A stretch of DNA of 40,561 nucleotides from Prevotella sp. (GCA_022782305.1 JALFPC010000028.1:1-40561); one strand, 5' to 3'. Positions 1 to 8,888 are shown, counted from the first letter of the stretch. Notes: generated from the letters alone by a model not told the origin. Made by a program: numbers and translations.

Positions 1-23
1 TTTTTTTGTATAACTAACTAACC

Positions 24-1535
24 ATGTTTAAAAAGTTTCATGGCTTCCACTTGCTTGAAAGTCATCACAACCTGCAAGTAAAGCGTTTTAACGAGAGTCT
101 TCCCAAGTATCTCAAGAGTACAGCCATCAAGGCCGCAGTAATAATCCTTTCCACACTGCTGATATGGAATCTGCCGTCTGCATGCTTCGGCATCGACGGA
201 CTGACAGTGGTGCAACAGCGTATAATAGCCATTTTTGCCTTCGCAACCTTGGCATGGGTGCTTGAGGTGGTGCCCGCATGGGCCACGTCAGTGGCCGTAA
301 TAGGTCTGCTCCTGCTCTTTACCAGCGATAGTGGAATCATCTTTATGTGCAACCCCGACAGCGTGGGCACATTGCTGAATTATAAATCGGTAATGGCAAC
401 CTTTGCCGACCCTGTAATCATGCTCTTCATAGGCGGTTTCATCCTCGCTATAGCAGCAGGCAAGACAGGTATCGACGCCCATCTGGCAAAAGTATTGCTG
501 CGCCCATTCGGCAGTAAGAGCGAGAATGTGCTCCTTGGCTTCCTACTCATCACGGGCTTGTTTTCTATGTTTGTTTCCAATACTGCCACTGCTGCCATGA
601 TGCTCACCTTCCTGGCTCCTGTGTTCAAGCAGTTGCCCCCAGAGGGCAAGGGTCGCATGGCCATGGCTCTGAGCATTCCCGTAGCTGCAAACCTCGGTGG
701 CATGGGCACTCCTATCGGCACACCGCCAAACACAATAGCCCTCAAATACCTTAATGACCCTGAGGGACTGAACCTCGGCATCGGCTTCGGTGAATGGATG
801 ATGTTTATGTTTCCGATGGTTATCGTGCTCCTTTTGCTCAGTTGGTTAATAATAAAGAAGATATATCCTTTTACGCAGAAGACCATTGAACTGAAGATAG
901 AAGGTGAGTTGCAGCACAATTTCAAGACTAAGGTGGTGATAATAACATTCATTATCACTGTGCTGCTATGGCTCTTTGATAGCGTAACGGGCATCAACTC
1001 CTATACCGTGGCCCTTGTGCCCTTTATGATATTCTCGCTTACGGGAGTCATAGACCGCCGAGACCTGGAAGAGATCAACTGGTCGGTGATATGGATGGTG
1101 GCAGGTGGTTTCGCACTCGGCTATGCCCTCAACGGTTCGGGACTTGCCAAACAGGCGGTGGCGAGCATCCCATTCGGCGATTTCTCTCCCGTTGTCATCC
1201 TCGTGCTCGCATGCCTGATATGCTATGCCCTGTCTAATTTCATCAGCAACTCAGCCACTGCGGCCCTGCTCATGCCTATACTTGCAGTGGTATGCTTAGC
1301 CATGGGAGACAAACTCGACGTGATAGGAGGCACATCCACAGTGCTCATCAGTGTGGCAGTGGCAGCATCCAGCGCTATGGTGCTACCTATCTCTACACCG
1401 CCCAATGCTCTCGCCTTTGCAACCAATCTCATCACCCAGAAAGATATGGCACGCATAGGTATCATCATAGGCATCATGTCGATGATTCTCGGACTCTCCG
1501 TCCTGTATGTATTGGGTACCATGCACATAATATAA
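24..1535 (+). CDS. DASS/SLC13-family sodium:anion symporter
   Basis: A 503-aa inner-membrane transporter of the divalent anion:sodium symporter (DASS, SLC13) family, which takes up sulfate or di/tricarboxylates with Na+. The sequence shows about a dozen hydrophobic segments and the internal duplication typical of the family: SNTATAAMM near residue 187 is followed by GTPIGTPPN, and the second half repeats this as SNSATAALL then ISTPPNALAF. These paired SNT/TPP motifs form the two re-entrant hairpins that hold Na+ and substrate. An in-frame stop lies just upstream of the ATG at 24, so this start is firm. Substrate cannot be read from the sequence. It stands alone ahead of the ribosomal cluster, with 224 bp between them, and no clear terminator follows it. 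Confidence 0.93.
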   Translation: MFKKFHGFHLLESHHNLQVKRFNESLPKYLKSTAIKAAVIILSTLLIWNLPSACFGIDGLTVVQQRIIAIFAFATLAWVLEVVPAWATSVAVIGLLLLFTSDSGIIFMCNPDSVGTLLNYKSVMATFADPVIMLFIGGFILAIAAGKTGIDAHLAKVLLRPFGSKSENVLLGFLLITGLFSMFVSNTATAAMMLTFLAPVFKQLPPEGKGRMAMALSIPVAANLGGMGTPIGTPPNTIALKYLNDPEGLNLGIGFGEWMMFMFPMVIVLLLLSWLIIKKIYPFTQKTIELKIEGELQHNFKTKVVIITFIITVLLWLFDSVTGINSYTVALVPFMIFSLTGVIDRRDLEEINWSVIWMVAGGFALGYALNGSGLAKQAVASIPFGDFSPVVILVLACLICYALSNFISNSATAALLMPILAVVCLAMGDKLDVIGGTSTVLISVAVAASSAMVLPISTPPNALAFATNLITQKDMARIGIIIGIMSMILGLSVLYVLGTMHII

Positions 1536-1612
1536 GCAGATAAAATAGTTAAATAATCATAAATATTTCAGTTGAAGGACTGTATTATATATGATGTGTG
1601 TAATAAAAGTTG

Positions 1613-1620
1613 TAACTTTG
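1613..1620 (+). promoter_or_regulatory. -7 element of the rplM operon promoter
   Basis: TAACTTTG matches the Bacteroidetes primary sigma -7 consensus TAnnTTTG and is followed by CAGTC. No good -33 TTTG lies 19-21 nt upstream, so only this half is clear. Transcription would start near 1626, giving an rplM leader of roughly 130 nt. The same 13-nt string TAACTTTGCAGTC recurs at 8889-8901 upstream of the PUL. Confidence 0.65.
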
Positions 1621-1625
1621 CAGTC

Positions 1626-1759
1626 CGATTATTTAAGGGGAGCCCTTAGAACCCCGTGGGTTGTGTGTTAATAGTGCTGTCTTTGGCCGGACAGGACGGT
1701 TAGTGAATCATTGCCCAGAATAAGAGAAATGTTTTTTAGTAGTAAATTTAAAAATTAAA
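1626..1759 (+). ncRNA. Structured 5' leader of rplM-rpsI (candidate r-protein autoregulation site)
   Basis: This long untranslated leader contains three small perfect hairpins. AAGGG/CCCTT pairs at 1635-1639 with 1643-1647. AACCC/GGGTT pairs at 1650-1654 with 1658-1662. CTGTC/GACAG pairs at 1677-1681 with 1690-1694. The GGGG at 1637-1640 could instead pair with the CCCC at 1652-1655, so the first two hairpins can be swapped for one alternative helix. Ribosomal protein operons are often controlled by binding of their own product to such a leader; that role is inferred here from position and foldability only. The last 40 nt are A/T-rich and unstructured, as is usual before a Bacteroidetes start codon. 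Confidence 0.45.
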
Positions 1760-2221
1760 ATGAACACTTTAAGTTACAAAACTATTTCCGTTAACAAGGA
1801 AACAGCTAAGAAGGAGTGGGTCGTTATCGACGCCGCCGACCAGGTAGTAGGTCGTCTGTGCTCTAAGGTAGCAAAGTTGCTCCGCGGAAAGTACAAGCCA
1901 ACATTCACTCCACACGTAGATTGTGGCGACAACGTAATCATCATCAACGCCGACAAGGTGGTATTCACCGGCAAGAAAGAAACCGAAAAGGTATACACAC
2001 GTTATACTGGTTATCCTGGCGGACAGCGTTTCAACACTCCAGCAGAGCTGCGCAAGCGCGAAGGTGGTGCTGACAGAATAATCCGTCATGCCGTTAAGGG
2101 TATGCTCCCCAAAGGTCCTCTCGGACGCAGCTTGCTCAATAACCTCTATGTATATGAGGGTACTGCACACAAGCATGAGGCACAACAGCCAAAGTCAATA
2201 GATATTAACCAGTATAAATAA
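1760..2221 (+). CDS. rplM: 50S ribosomal protein L13 (uL13)
   Basis: The 153-aa protein matches uL13 along its length. It has the N-terminal WVVIDAADQVVGRL, then LLRGKYKPTFTPHVDCGD, the GYPGG turn and the C-terminal GMLPKGPLGR segment followed by LYVYEGTAHKHEAQQP. L13 is an early assembly protein of the large subunit that binds 23S rRNA. It is the first gene of rplM-rpsI, with only 10 nt before rpsI, which is the near-universal bacterial order. There is no Shine-Dalgarno sequence; the A-rich stretch before the ATG is typical for this phylum. Confidence 0.98.
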   Translation: MNTLSYKTISVNKETAKKEWVVIDAADQVVGRLCSKVAKLLRGKYKPTFTPHVDCGDNVIIINADKVVFTGKKETEKVYTRYTGYPGGQRFNTPAELRKREGGADRIIRHAVKGMLPKGPLGRSLLNNLYVYEGTAHKHEAQQPKSIDINQYK

Positions 2222-2231
2222 AGCATAGACA

Positions 2232-2618
2232 ATGGAAGTAGTTAATGCATTAGGTCGCCGTAAGAGTGCAGTTGCACGCGTATACGTTACCGAAGGTACA
2301 GGCAAGATTACGATCAACAAGAAAGACGTAACAGAATATTTCCCATCAGCTATCCTCCAGTATGTTGTTAAGCAGCCATTGGCTCTTTTGGACGTAGCTG
2401 AGAAATATGATATAAAGGCAAACCTCGACGGAGGTGGTTTCACTGGTCAGAGTCAGGCTCTGCGTTTGGCCATCGCCCGCGCATTGGTAAAGATCAATGA
2501 GGATGACAAAAAGGCTCTCAAGTCTCAGGGTTTCCTTACCCGCGACTCACGTGCTGTGGAGCGCAAGAAACCAGGTCGTCCAAAGGCACGCCGCAGATTC
2601 CAGTTCAGCAAGCGTTAA
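2232..2618 (+). CDS. rpsI: 30S ribosomal protein S9 (uS9)
   Basis: The 128-aa protein carries the S9 hallmarks: N-terminal ALGRRKSAVARVY, the central GGGFTGQSQALRLAIARAL and the basic tail KKPGRPKARRRFQFSKR. In other bacteria the C-terminal residues reach into the decoding centre and touch P-site tRNA. It follows rplM by 10 nt and is surely co-transcribed with it. The length is normal for the family. Confidence 0.98.
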   Translation: MEVVNALGRRKSAVARVYVTEGTGKITINKKDVTEYFPSAILQYVVKQPLALLDVAEKYDIKANLDGGGFTGQSQALRLAIARALVKINEDDKKALKSQGFLTRDSRAVERKKPGRPKARRRFQFSKR

Positions 2619-2639
2619 TCCTGTTATCCTTGCCAACTG

Positions 2640-2715
2640 CTGTTTAGCATCTAAACAGACGAGACTCTATCTGCTCCATCCTTATGTGGTAGGCAACGGT
2701 GGATTACCCGTCTGT
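2640..2715 (+). ncRNA. Structured rpsI-rpsB intergenic RNA (candidate S2 leader)
   Basis: The gap between rpsI and rpsB holds two mutually exclusive pairings. A perfect 8-bp hairpin CTGTTTAG/CTAAACAG forms at 2640-2647 with 2651-2658 (loop CAT). A longer closing helix ACAGACG/CGTCTGT forms at 2655-2661 with 2709-2715. They share bases 2655-2658, so only one can form fully. Inside the outer helix GGTA 2688-2691 can pair with TACC 2705-2708. There is no T-run after the hairpin, so it is not a standard terminator. Position directly before rpsB suggests an S2-responsive leader or processing site (inference). Confidence 0.45.
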
Positions 2716-2772
2716 TGATTCTAAAAAATGAGAATAAAAAAGAAAGTAAACAACAAATTAACATTAAACAAA

Positions 2773-3624
2773 ATGTCAAGAACAAATTTTGATATGCTGC
2801 TGCAGGCAGGTTGCCATTTTGGTCACCTCCGCCGCAAGTGGAACCCAGCAATGGCTCCATACATCTACTGTGAGCGCAATGGTATTCACATCATCGATCT
2901 GCACAAGACCGTAGGTATGATTGACGAGGCCGCAGAGGCTCTCAAGCAGATCGCAAAGTCAGGAAAGAAAATCTTGTTTGTCGCTACTAAAAAACAAACT
3001 AAGGACGTCATCGCCACTAAGGCTACTGGCGTAAACATGCCTTACGTTATCGAGCGTTGGCCAGGTGGTATGCTTACCAACTTCCCAACCATCCGCAAGG
3101 CTGTGAAGAAAATGGCAAACATCGACAAACTGATGAATGATGGTACATACTCTAACCTCTCAAAGCGAGAGTTGCTGCAGATCTCACGTCAGCGTGCTAA
3201 GCTCGAGAAGAACCTTGGTTCTATCGCCGACCTTACACGTCTGCCTTCTGCACTCTTCGTAGTAGACGTAATGAAAGAGGCCATCGCCGTTAAGGAGGCT
3301 AACCGTCTGGGTATACCAGTATTCGGAATTGTTGACACTAACTCTGATCCCAAGAATGTAGACTTCGTGATTCCTGCAAATGATGATGCTAAGGACAGCG
3401 TAGAGACCATCCTCAACGCTTGCTGCGCAGCCATCGCTGAGGGTCTTGAGGAGCGCAAGGCTGAGAAGGCCGACGAGACAGCAGCTGCTGCTCAGGCTGA
3501 CGAGGCTGCCGAGGGTAAGAGACGTGGTGGTCGCAAGACCCGCAAGGATGCTCCTAAGGCTGAGGAGGAAGTGGTAGCTGAGGCTGCTGCTGAAACTGCC
3601 GAGGAAACACCTGCAGAGGCTTAA
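2773..3624 (+). CDS. rpsB: 30S ribosomal protein S2 (uS2)
   Basis: The 283-aa protein is S2. MLLQAGCHFGHLRRKWNP is the N-terminal signature, RWPGGMLTNF is the mid-protein motif, and FGIVDTNSDP with VDFVIPANDDA marks the C-terminal core. S2 joins the 30S subunit late and helps bind S1. The frame stays open upstream to an ATG at 2728, but the added residues (basic, asparagine-rich) are not S2-like. The ATG at 2773, giving MSRTNFDML, matches the family start. After the core, about 55 residues form an alanine/glutamate/lysine-rich tail of low complexity, as in other Bacteroidetes S2 proteins. Confidence 0.97.
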   Translation: MSRTNFDMLLQAGCHFGHLRRKWNPAMAPYIYCERNGIHIIDLHKTVGMIDEAAEALKQIAKSGKKILFVATKKQTKDVIATKATGVNMPYVIERWPGGMLTNFPTIRKAVKKMANIDKLMNDGTYSNLSKRELLQISRQRAKLEKNLGSIADLTRLPSALFVVDVMKEAIAVKEANRLGIPVFGIVDTNSDPKNVDFVIPANDDAKDSVETILNACCAAIAEGLEERKAEKADETAAAAQADEAAEGKRRGGRKTRKDAPKAEEEVVAEAAAETAEETPAEA

Positions 3625-3665
3625 TTCAATATTGATTTATTCATTATTAGACTGATTTTTAAACA

Positions 3666-4664
3666 ATGGCTTACAAACCAAATATGGACGACATCAAAAA
3701 GCTCCGCACCATGACAGGTGCTGGCTTGGCTGATGTCAAGAAGGCTCTCACCGAGAGTGAGGGTGACTTCAACAAGGCTATGGAGATTATCCGCGAGAAG
3801 GGTCAGGCTATCGCTGCCAAGCGTTCTGACCGTGAGACTTCTAACGGTTGCGTGCTCGTTAAGACTACTGAGGGCTTCGCTGCCATCATCGCCTTGAAGT
3901 GTGAGACAGACTTCGTTGCCAATGGTGCTGACTATGTTAAGTTGACACAGGACATTCTCGATGCCGCTGTGGCTGCCAAAGCAAAGAGCATCGACGAGGT
4001 TAAGGAACTTACATTGGCTGATGGTACAAAGGTTCAGGATGCTGTAGTGGCTCGCTCTGGTATCACCGGTGAGAAGATGGAGTTGGATGGCTACAACTAT
4101 CTCGAGGGTGACAACGTAGAGGTTTACGACCACATGAACAAGCACACTCTCTGTACCATGGTTCAGACAAACAAAGAGGCTAAGGAGCAGGGTCACGCTA
4201 TCGCTATGCAAGTGGCTGCCATGAAGCCAGTAGCCCTCAACCAGGAGTCTGTACCACAGGCAGTTATCGACGAGGAGATTCGTGTTGCTGTTGAGAAGAC
4301 AAAGCAGGAGCAGGTGCAGAAGGCTGTAGACGCAGCCCTCAAGAAGGCTGGCATCAACCCCGCACACGTTGATTCTGAAGAGCACATGGAGTCTAACATG
4401 GGCAAGGGCTGGATTACAGCTGAGCAGGTGGCTCAGGCTAAGGAGATCATCGCTTCTGTTTCTGCAGAGAAGGCTGCTAACCTGCCAGAGCAGATGATTC
4501 AGAATATTGCTAAGGGTCGTCTAAACAAGTTCTTCAAAGAGTCTTGCCTCTTGAACCAGGAGTTCATCCAGGACAGCAAGCTCTCAGTGGCTGACTATCT
4601 GAAAGCTGCTGACAAGGAACTGACTGTTGTCGACTTCAAGCGCTTTACTCTCAGTGCCGAATAA
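3666..4664 (+). CDS. tsf: Elongation factor Ts
   Basis: EF-Ts, 332 aa, is the guanine nucleotide exchange factor that recharges EF-Tu. The N-terminal UBA-like region (LRTMTGAGLADVKKAL...GDFNKAMEIIREKG) and the TDFVA exchange motif (KCETDFVANG, near residue 80) are both present. The C-terminal part keeps IAMQVAAM and the NPAH segment. The rpsB-tsf pairing with a gap of about 40 nt is classic. A strong hairpin terminator follows directly, closing the rplM-rpsI-rpsB-tsf cluster. Confidence 0.98.
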   Translation: MAYKPNMDDIKKLRTMTGAGLADVKKALTESEGDFNKAMEIIREKGQAIAAKRSDRETSNGCVLVKTTEGFAAIIALKCETDFVANGADYVKLTQDILDAAVAAKAKSIDEVKELTLADGTKVQDAVVARSGITGEKMELDGYNYLEGDNVEVYDHMNKHTLCTMVQTNKEAKEQGHAIAMQVAAMKPVALNQESVPQAVIDEEIRVAVEKTKQEQVQKAVDAALKKAGINPAHVDSEEHMESNMGKGWITAEQVAQAKEIIASVSAEKAANLPEQMIQNIAKGRLNKFFKESCLLNQEFIQDSKLSVADYLKAADKELTVVDFKRFTLSAE

Positions 4665-4697
4665 TTGAGACTTTTCATTTTTTAGCACTTAATATCT

Positions 4698-4737
4698 TGA
4701 GGGTGTGCCAATTGTATTGGCGCACCCTCAGTTTTTT
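4698..4737 (+). terminator. Intrinsic terminator of the tsf operon
   Basis: The 15-bp stem runs from 4698-4712 to 4716-4730, with a TGT loop and one G-U pair, and is followed by G and seven T residues at 4732-4738. The T-run lies only on the plus-strand side, so it terminates tsf. It overlaps the stop codon of the convergent HTCS gene. Confidence 0.92.
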
Positions 4738-7700
4738 TATTGTGTTGCGCGTAATTTGGCTGCAAATTCCTTAACTGTCATACCATATTCCTTGTGGAAA
4801 CACTTGTTGAAATAGTTGGGAGTATTGAAACCCACTTTGGCTGAGAGTTCGTTAACGGATATGGTAGGATAGAATTCCAATATCTTTCTGGCCTCCTTGA
4901 GTTTGACCCCATTTATATACGTGGTCAGGCTCTGCCCCGTGTATTGTTTCACCTTGTTGAATAAGGTTGATGATGAGATAAACATGTCGGCAGCCAATCG
5001 TTCGCGACCATATTCGCCATCCTCGATATTTAGTATTATCAGTTCGGTAACCCTCTCGAGGAAAGCCTTTTCGGGATTGCTCACGTGCTCGATGATATCC
5101 ATGGGCAGATGATCTTCCATAGAGAATTTCCGCCTTATCCTATATCTGTTGGCAATGATATTGTCAATCCTCATCTCCAGTTGGCTTAGATTGAATGGTT
5201 TGAATATATACTCATCGGCACCCATAGCCAAAGCATCGTTGAGGTCTTCCTCTTTTGTCTTGGCTGTAAGGAGCACCACGGGCAGTTGTGCATATCTGTC
5301 GTCTTCCTTTATTATCTTGGTCATCTCCAATCCGTCCATTATGGGCATCATTACATCCGAAACAACCAGGTCGAGATGCTCCTTATATATGATGTTTAGT
5401 CCCTGCTTTCCGTTTTGTGCTGTAAACACATTATATTTTCTGTTGAGTAATCGCTGCATTAGCGACAGCAGTTCGGCATTGTCTTCCACCAATAGTATGC
5501 TATATACATGCTCATTGTCTTTTTGTGGAGTTAGCGACAGTCCCGACACGGTATCTATGAGCATTTCCTGTTTGGTGGGCATCTTTTGTATGTTGAAGCC
5601 TACATTGCTGTCGTCTACCTCGTCATCTCTATAGTCTTTGCGCATTATTGGTATTTCTATGGTGAAGGTGGTGCCCATATCCTCTTTGCTTTGACATGAG
5701 ATGCTGCCGTGGTGCAGGTTTACAAGATCGCGGGTCAGCGACAGACCGATGCCTGTGCCAGCGGTGCCCATTTTGCGATAGTCGCCATCGAGAAATCTTG
5801 TATACAGTTTCTTGAGTTGCTGTTTAGACATGCCTATGCCGTTGTCTTCCACTGTTATCCTTGCCCTATTGTCTATTGCCTTGATGGTAATCTTGGCCAT
5901 GCCTCCCTCTCTGCCGTATTTAATGGAGTTTGATACGAGGTTATTGAGTATCTTGTCAATCTTGTCGGGGTCAAACCATGCGTTGGCCAGCATATCCATA
6001 TTATTACATTCCAGACTTATGGCAATATTCTTTGGGGCGCCCATAGGCTTGATGTTGCTGATGATAATGTCTGCCAGTTCACCTAGGTCACCTTGGCTCA
6101 CTTTCAGTTTCAGTTGTCCTGCCTGGCTCTTCCTCACTTCGAGAATTTGCCTGAGCAGACGAGAAATCTTTGTTATATTATTGGTTATGAGGTTATATTC
6201 GCCAATGAATCTTGGTTCCTTGTGCCTCATGTCGTCTATTACTGCCGATATCACGGTGAGCGGAGTAAGCAGTTCATGTGTGATATTGGTGAAAACCACC
6301 TCCATTTGCAGTTTGTTGCGTGTTTTTAGATGCTCTTTATATCTCAATAATCCTGCAGACACTATTGCCATTAAGATGAGTAGATATAGCATCCATGCCC
6401 ACCATGTCAGATACCATGGCGGTAGGATATGGATGGTGATGTCGTAAGGCAGTTGGGTCATGTTGCCATTGCTGTCGGCAGCTCTAAGTTTGAGTTTGTA
6501 TGTGCCTGAGGGTAGGTTTTCGAATGTCGCTCTATGGTCATTTACTGTATAATGCCAGTTGTTGTCGTATCCCTCCAGTTTATATGCGTAGTAGTTCTGC
6601 TCTTGATTGAAGTAGTTGAGTAGTGCAAATTCAATCGAGAACTTGTTTACAGATGCAGGTATGGTCAGTTCTTTGGTATAAGAAGGACTTTGTTTTGTAA
6701 TCTCCCTTACGAATAATGTGTCGAAGTCTGAGATTGGTTTGTCGTTGATGAGTATGTCGGTGACTATCAGGTTGATTGGTGTAGATTTGTTGCCCATCAG
6801 TTCCTGTGGGTTCAGTTTGAGCAGTCCGTTTTTGTTGCCGAAATAGATATTATTGCCAATGCGTATGGCATCTGATGGTCCTGTGGGTCTGAACTTGTTA
6901 CGTTCGCTGTCTGAGTACGACTTGAAATAAGCCCTGTTGTCCTTGTCGATAGTCATTTTTATTATGGCCTTGTCAGTGAAGAGCCACAGAGAGCTGAATG
7001 GTCCGTCTGCGATAGCAAAGAGTCTATTGGTATTCATTTGGTAGTCTCTGTTTACTGCCTTGAAGCGGTCATTGGTGGCATCATAGAGCATTAGTGTGCC
7101 GCCAGATGAAGTGGCCCATATCCTGCCTTGTGTGTCTTCTATACATTCGCTTGCATCATCGATGGGCATATTGCCGAGTGCTGCCTTATACTGTTTGAAC
7201 ATCATCTTCTTGGGATTATTGGGGTTGCCCTCCACACGTATGATACCCTCGTTTTCTGTGGCTATCCATACTACACCCTTTCGTGTCTCCATGATTCCTC
7301 TTACATCGCAGTTGGAGAAATCTCTGTTATCCTCTTTCATTCCTACCACTACGCCTCGCTGGTGTAGATTATCATTGGGGTCATAGAGATGAATGCTCAG
7401 TCCCTCTCGCTGCCCGATCCATATATTGCCGTGATGGTCTTTCATCAGGGTGTTCACATAATCGTCGATAATATAAGGAGTGTTTAGTTTGTTGATGATG
7501 GTGGGAGTACCGTTGTTTATTACCATGATGCCATAACTGCTGTTGGCAAACCACAGGTTGCCCTTCACGTCTTTGATTATCGAGGAAGTAAGTGCGGAAC
7601 AGAATTCGTCGGTGAGATTCCACCCTTTGAGTTCAGTAATGTTGTCATTATATTCTACGGAGTTTGTCTTGGTGTCGTATCGTGCTATGCCGCATGGTCT

Positions 7701-8780
7701 CATACCCATCCAAAAGATGCTGCCATCGTCAGAATAGAGAGCCTTTATGTCATTGATAGTAGGCTTGGGATTTGCCTTGAAAATATCTATGAATGTGAGA
7801 ACGTTAGGGTTGGTATTGATTTTCAGAATACCATAGTCTACGGTGCCTATATACATGTGTCCCTGTTTGTCGGTCACAATATCCACGCAGAAGGGGTATC
7901 GTGGGTCGTTGGTGAATCCTTTCTCGGGGTGTCTGTTGTCATAGATGCTTATTCCGCTACGCGAGCAAGCCCAGATGGTGGAAGTCACGGGATCTTCTAC
8001 TATCTTGTATACTATGCTGAAATCCTTGCCTGTATTATTATAATAATGTATAGTTGGATTATCTGTATTCTCTGGGTTTTCGATCATGGCAATACCGTAG
8101 GTCCATGTGCCTATCCACAGACGCTGTTTGCTGTCTAATAAAAGTGAATAGGCTGAGTTCATATAGTTTAGTCTAGGGTAGTGGTCAAAGGTTTTTCTGT
8201 CGGGATGTAGTCTCATCAATCCGTTTCGCCATGTGCCTATATAGAGATAACCTCTTTTATCTTCTGTTATGGCTTTTACGCTGTATCCCCTCTCCATGCC
8301 GTAGGTATAGAAAGAGTCGCTTTCTTTGTCATACCTTGTCAGTCCGCCGTCGGTTCCTATCCATACCGTGCCGTCGGCAGATGTAAAGAGGGTCCATATT
8401 ATTCGTTGGTTGTTTTGTTTGAGGTGATAGGTCTTGAATTGGCCTGTTCGTCTGTTCATTTTTGCCAAACCGTCGCGCGTACCTATCCATATATTATTGT
8501 CTTTGTCTTCGGTTATAGACACTATGACGTTGTTTGGTAGGATGCCTGGTGTGTATGCGTCCGACTTGTAAGTCTTGAATTTGTAACCGTCGTAGGCAAT
8601 GAGTCCTGCGCTCGATGCTATCCACATCAATCCCTTGCTGTCAATCATCAGTTCCCCAGACTCGTCAGAATCGAAGGCGTTGATATCTATGGGTGTCGCC
8701 CTGTCTATAAGGTTGCTGTCGGCGTATGTGATGATGGCCTTGAGACTAATTATCATCAGTGATAGCAGAATCTTTCGCAT
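4737..8780 (-). CDS. Hybrid two-component system regulator (HTCS) of the PUL
   Basis: This 1347-aa protein carries a whole two-component pathway in one chain. A signal sequence (MRKILLSLMIIS) leads into about 14 beta-propeller repeats with IWIGT/LWFA-type motifs (residues about 25-700). A Y_Y_Y domain follows (about 715-780), then one membrane helix (about 793-812). The cytoplasmic part has a HisKA with H835 in THELLTPL, a HATPase with N (SNSIKYG) and G boxes (DNGIGM, GTGIGLSL), a receiver with D1142 in VSDVMMP, and a C-terminal AraC-type helix-turn-helix (about 1245-1345). Family members bind oligosaccharides in the periplasm and activate the adjacent PUL. The frame continues upstream to 8936 through its own promoter and the direct repeats; the ATG at 8780 is chosen because it gives a signal peptide. 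Confidence 0.96.
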   Translation of the reverse strand: MRKILLSLMIISLKAIITYADSNLIDRATPIDINAFDSDESGELMIDSKGLMWIASSAGLIAYDGYKFKTYKSDAYTPGILPNNVIVSITEDKDNNIWIGTRDGLAKMNRRTGQFKTYHLKQNNQRIIWTLFTSADGTVWIGTDGGLTRYDKESDSFYTYGMERGYSVKAITEDKRGYLYIGTWRNGLMRLHPDRKTFDHYPRLNYMNSAYSLLLDSKQRLWIGTWTYGIAMIENPENTDNPTIHYYNNTGKDFSIVYKIVEDPVTSTIWACSRSGISIYDNRHPEKGFTNDPRYPFCVDIVTDKQGHMYIGTVDYGILKINTNPNVLTFIDIFKANPKPTINDIKALYSDDGSIFWMGMRPCGIARYDTKTNSVEYNDNITELKGWNLTDEFCSALTSSIIKDVKGNLWFANSSYGIMVINNGTPTIINKLNTPYIIDDYVNTLMKDHHGNIWIGQREGLSIHLYDPNDNLHQRGVVVGMKEDNRDFSNCDVRGIMETRKGVVWIATENEGIIRVEGNPNNPKKMMFKQYKAALGNMPIDDASECIEDTQGRIWATSSGGTLMLYDATNDRFKAVNRDYQMNTNRLFAIADGPFSSLWLFTDKAIIKMTIDKDNRAYFKSYSDSERNKFRPTGPSDAIRIGNNIYFGNKNGLLKLNPQELMGNKSTPINLIVTDILINDKPISDFDTLFVREITKQSPSYTKELTIPASVNKFSIEFALLNYFNQEQNYYAYKLEGYDNNWHYTVNDHRATFENLPSGTYKLKLRAADSNGNMTQLPYDITIHILPPWYLTWWAWMLYLLILMAIVSAGLLRYKEHLKTRNKLQMEVVFTNITHELLTPLTVISAVIDDMRHKEPRFIGEYNLITNNITKISRLLRQILEVRKSQAGQLKLKVSQGDLGELADIIISNIKPMGAPKNIAISLECNNMDMLANAWFDPDKIDKILNNLVSNSIKYGREGGMAKITIKAIDNRARITVEDNGIGMSKQQLKKLYTRFLDGDYRKMGTAGTGIGLSLTRDLVNLHHGSISCQSKEDMGTTFTIEIPIMRKDYRDDEVDDSNVGFNIQKMPTKQEMLIDTVSGLSLTPQKDNEHVYSILLVEDNAELLSLMQRLLNRKYNVFTAQNGKQGLNIIYKEHLDLVVSDVMMPIMDGLEMTKIIKEDDRYAQLPVVLLTAKTKEEDLNDALAMGADEYIFKPFNLSQLEMRIDNIIANRYRIRRKFSMEDHLPMDIIEHVSNPEKAFLERVTELIILNIEDGEYGRERLAADMFISSSTLFNKVKQYTGQSLTTYINGVKLKEARKILEFYPTISVNELSAKVGFNTPNYFNKCFHKEYGMTVKEFAAKLRATQ

Positions 8781-8807
8781 AATCTCTTTATTTCGTGTAA
8801 TTTGCCG

Positions 8808-8815
8808 CAAATATA
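8808..8815 (-). promoter_or_regulatory. -7 element of the HTCS promoter
   Basis: Read on the minus strand this is TATATTTG, a full match to TAnnTTTG, placed about 28 nt ahead of the HTCS start codon. The best -33 candidate (TTCG, plus-strand 8836-8839) is imperfect and lies inside the first direct repeat. A protein bound there could therefore repress or activate HTCS expression. Confidence 0.6.
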
Positions 8816-8831
8816 ACAAAAAATGACGGAA

Positions 8832-8870
8832 TTCACGAATATTTCCTATAATTTCACGAATATTTCCTAT
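8832..8870. repeat. Two 18-bp direct repeats, 21-bp period (candidate HTCS operator)
   Basis: TTCACGAATATTTCCTAT occurs at 8832-8849 and again, identical, at 8853-8870. The 21-bp offset equals two helical turns, so both copies face the same side of the DNA. AraC-family proteins commonly bind such direct half-sites (the araI1/araI2 arrangement). Degenerate echoes of the 3' part (TTATTCCTAT at 8872-8881, TATATCCTA at 8882-8890) continue the pattern toward the plus-strand promoter. Assignment to this HTCS is inference from position and geometry. Confidence 0.75.
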
Positions 8871-8888
8871 TTTATTCCTATTATATCC

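Noticed and set aside
2728..2772. Longer start for rpsB at 2728
   Set aside because: The added 15 residues are unlike S2 N-termini, and MSRTNFDML at 2773 fits the family.
3621..4385. Long open frame antisense to tsf
   Set aside because: It mirrors the codon bias of a highly expressed gene, has a leucine/cysteine-rich low-sense composition and no domain.
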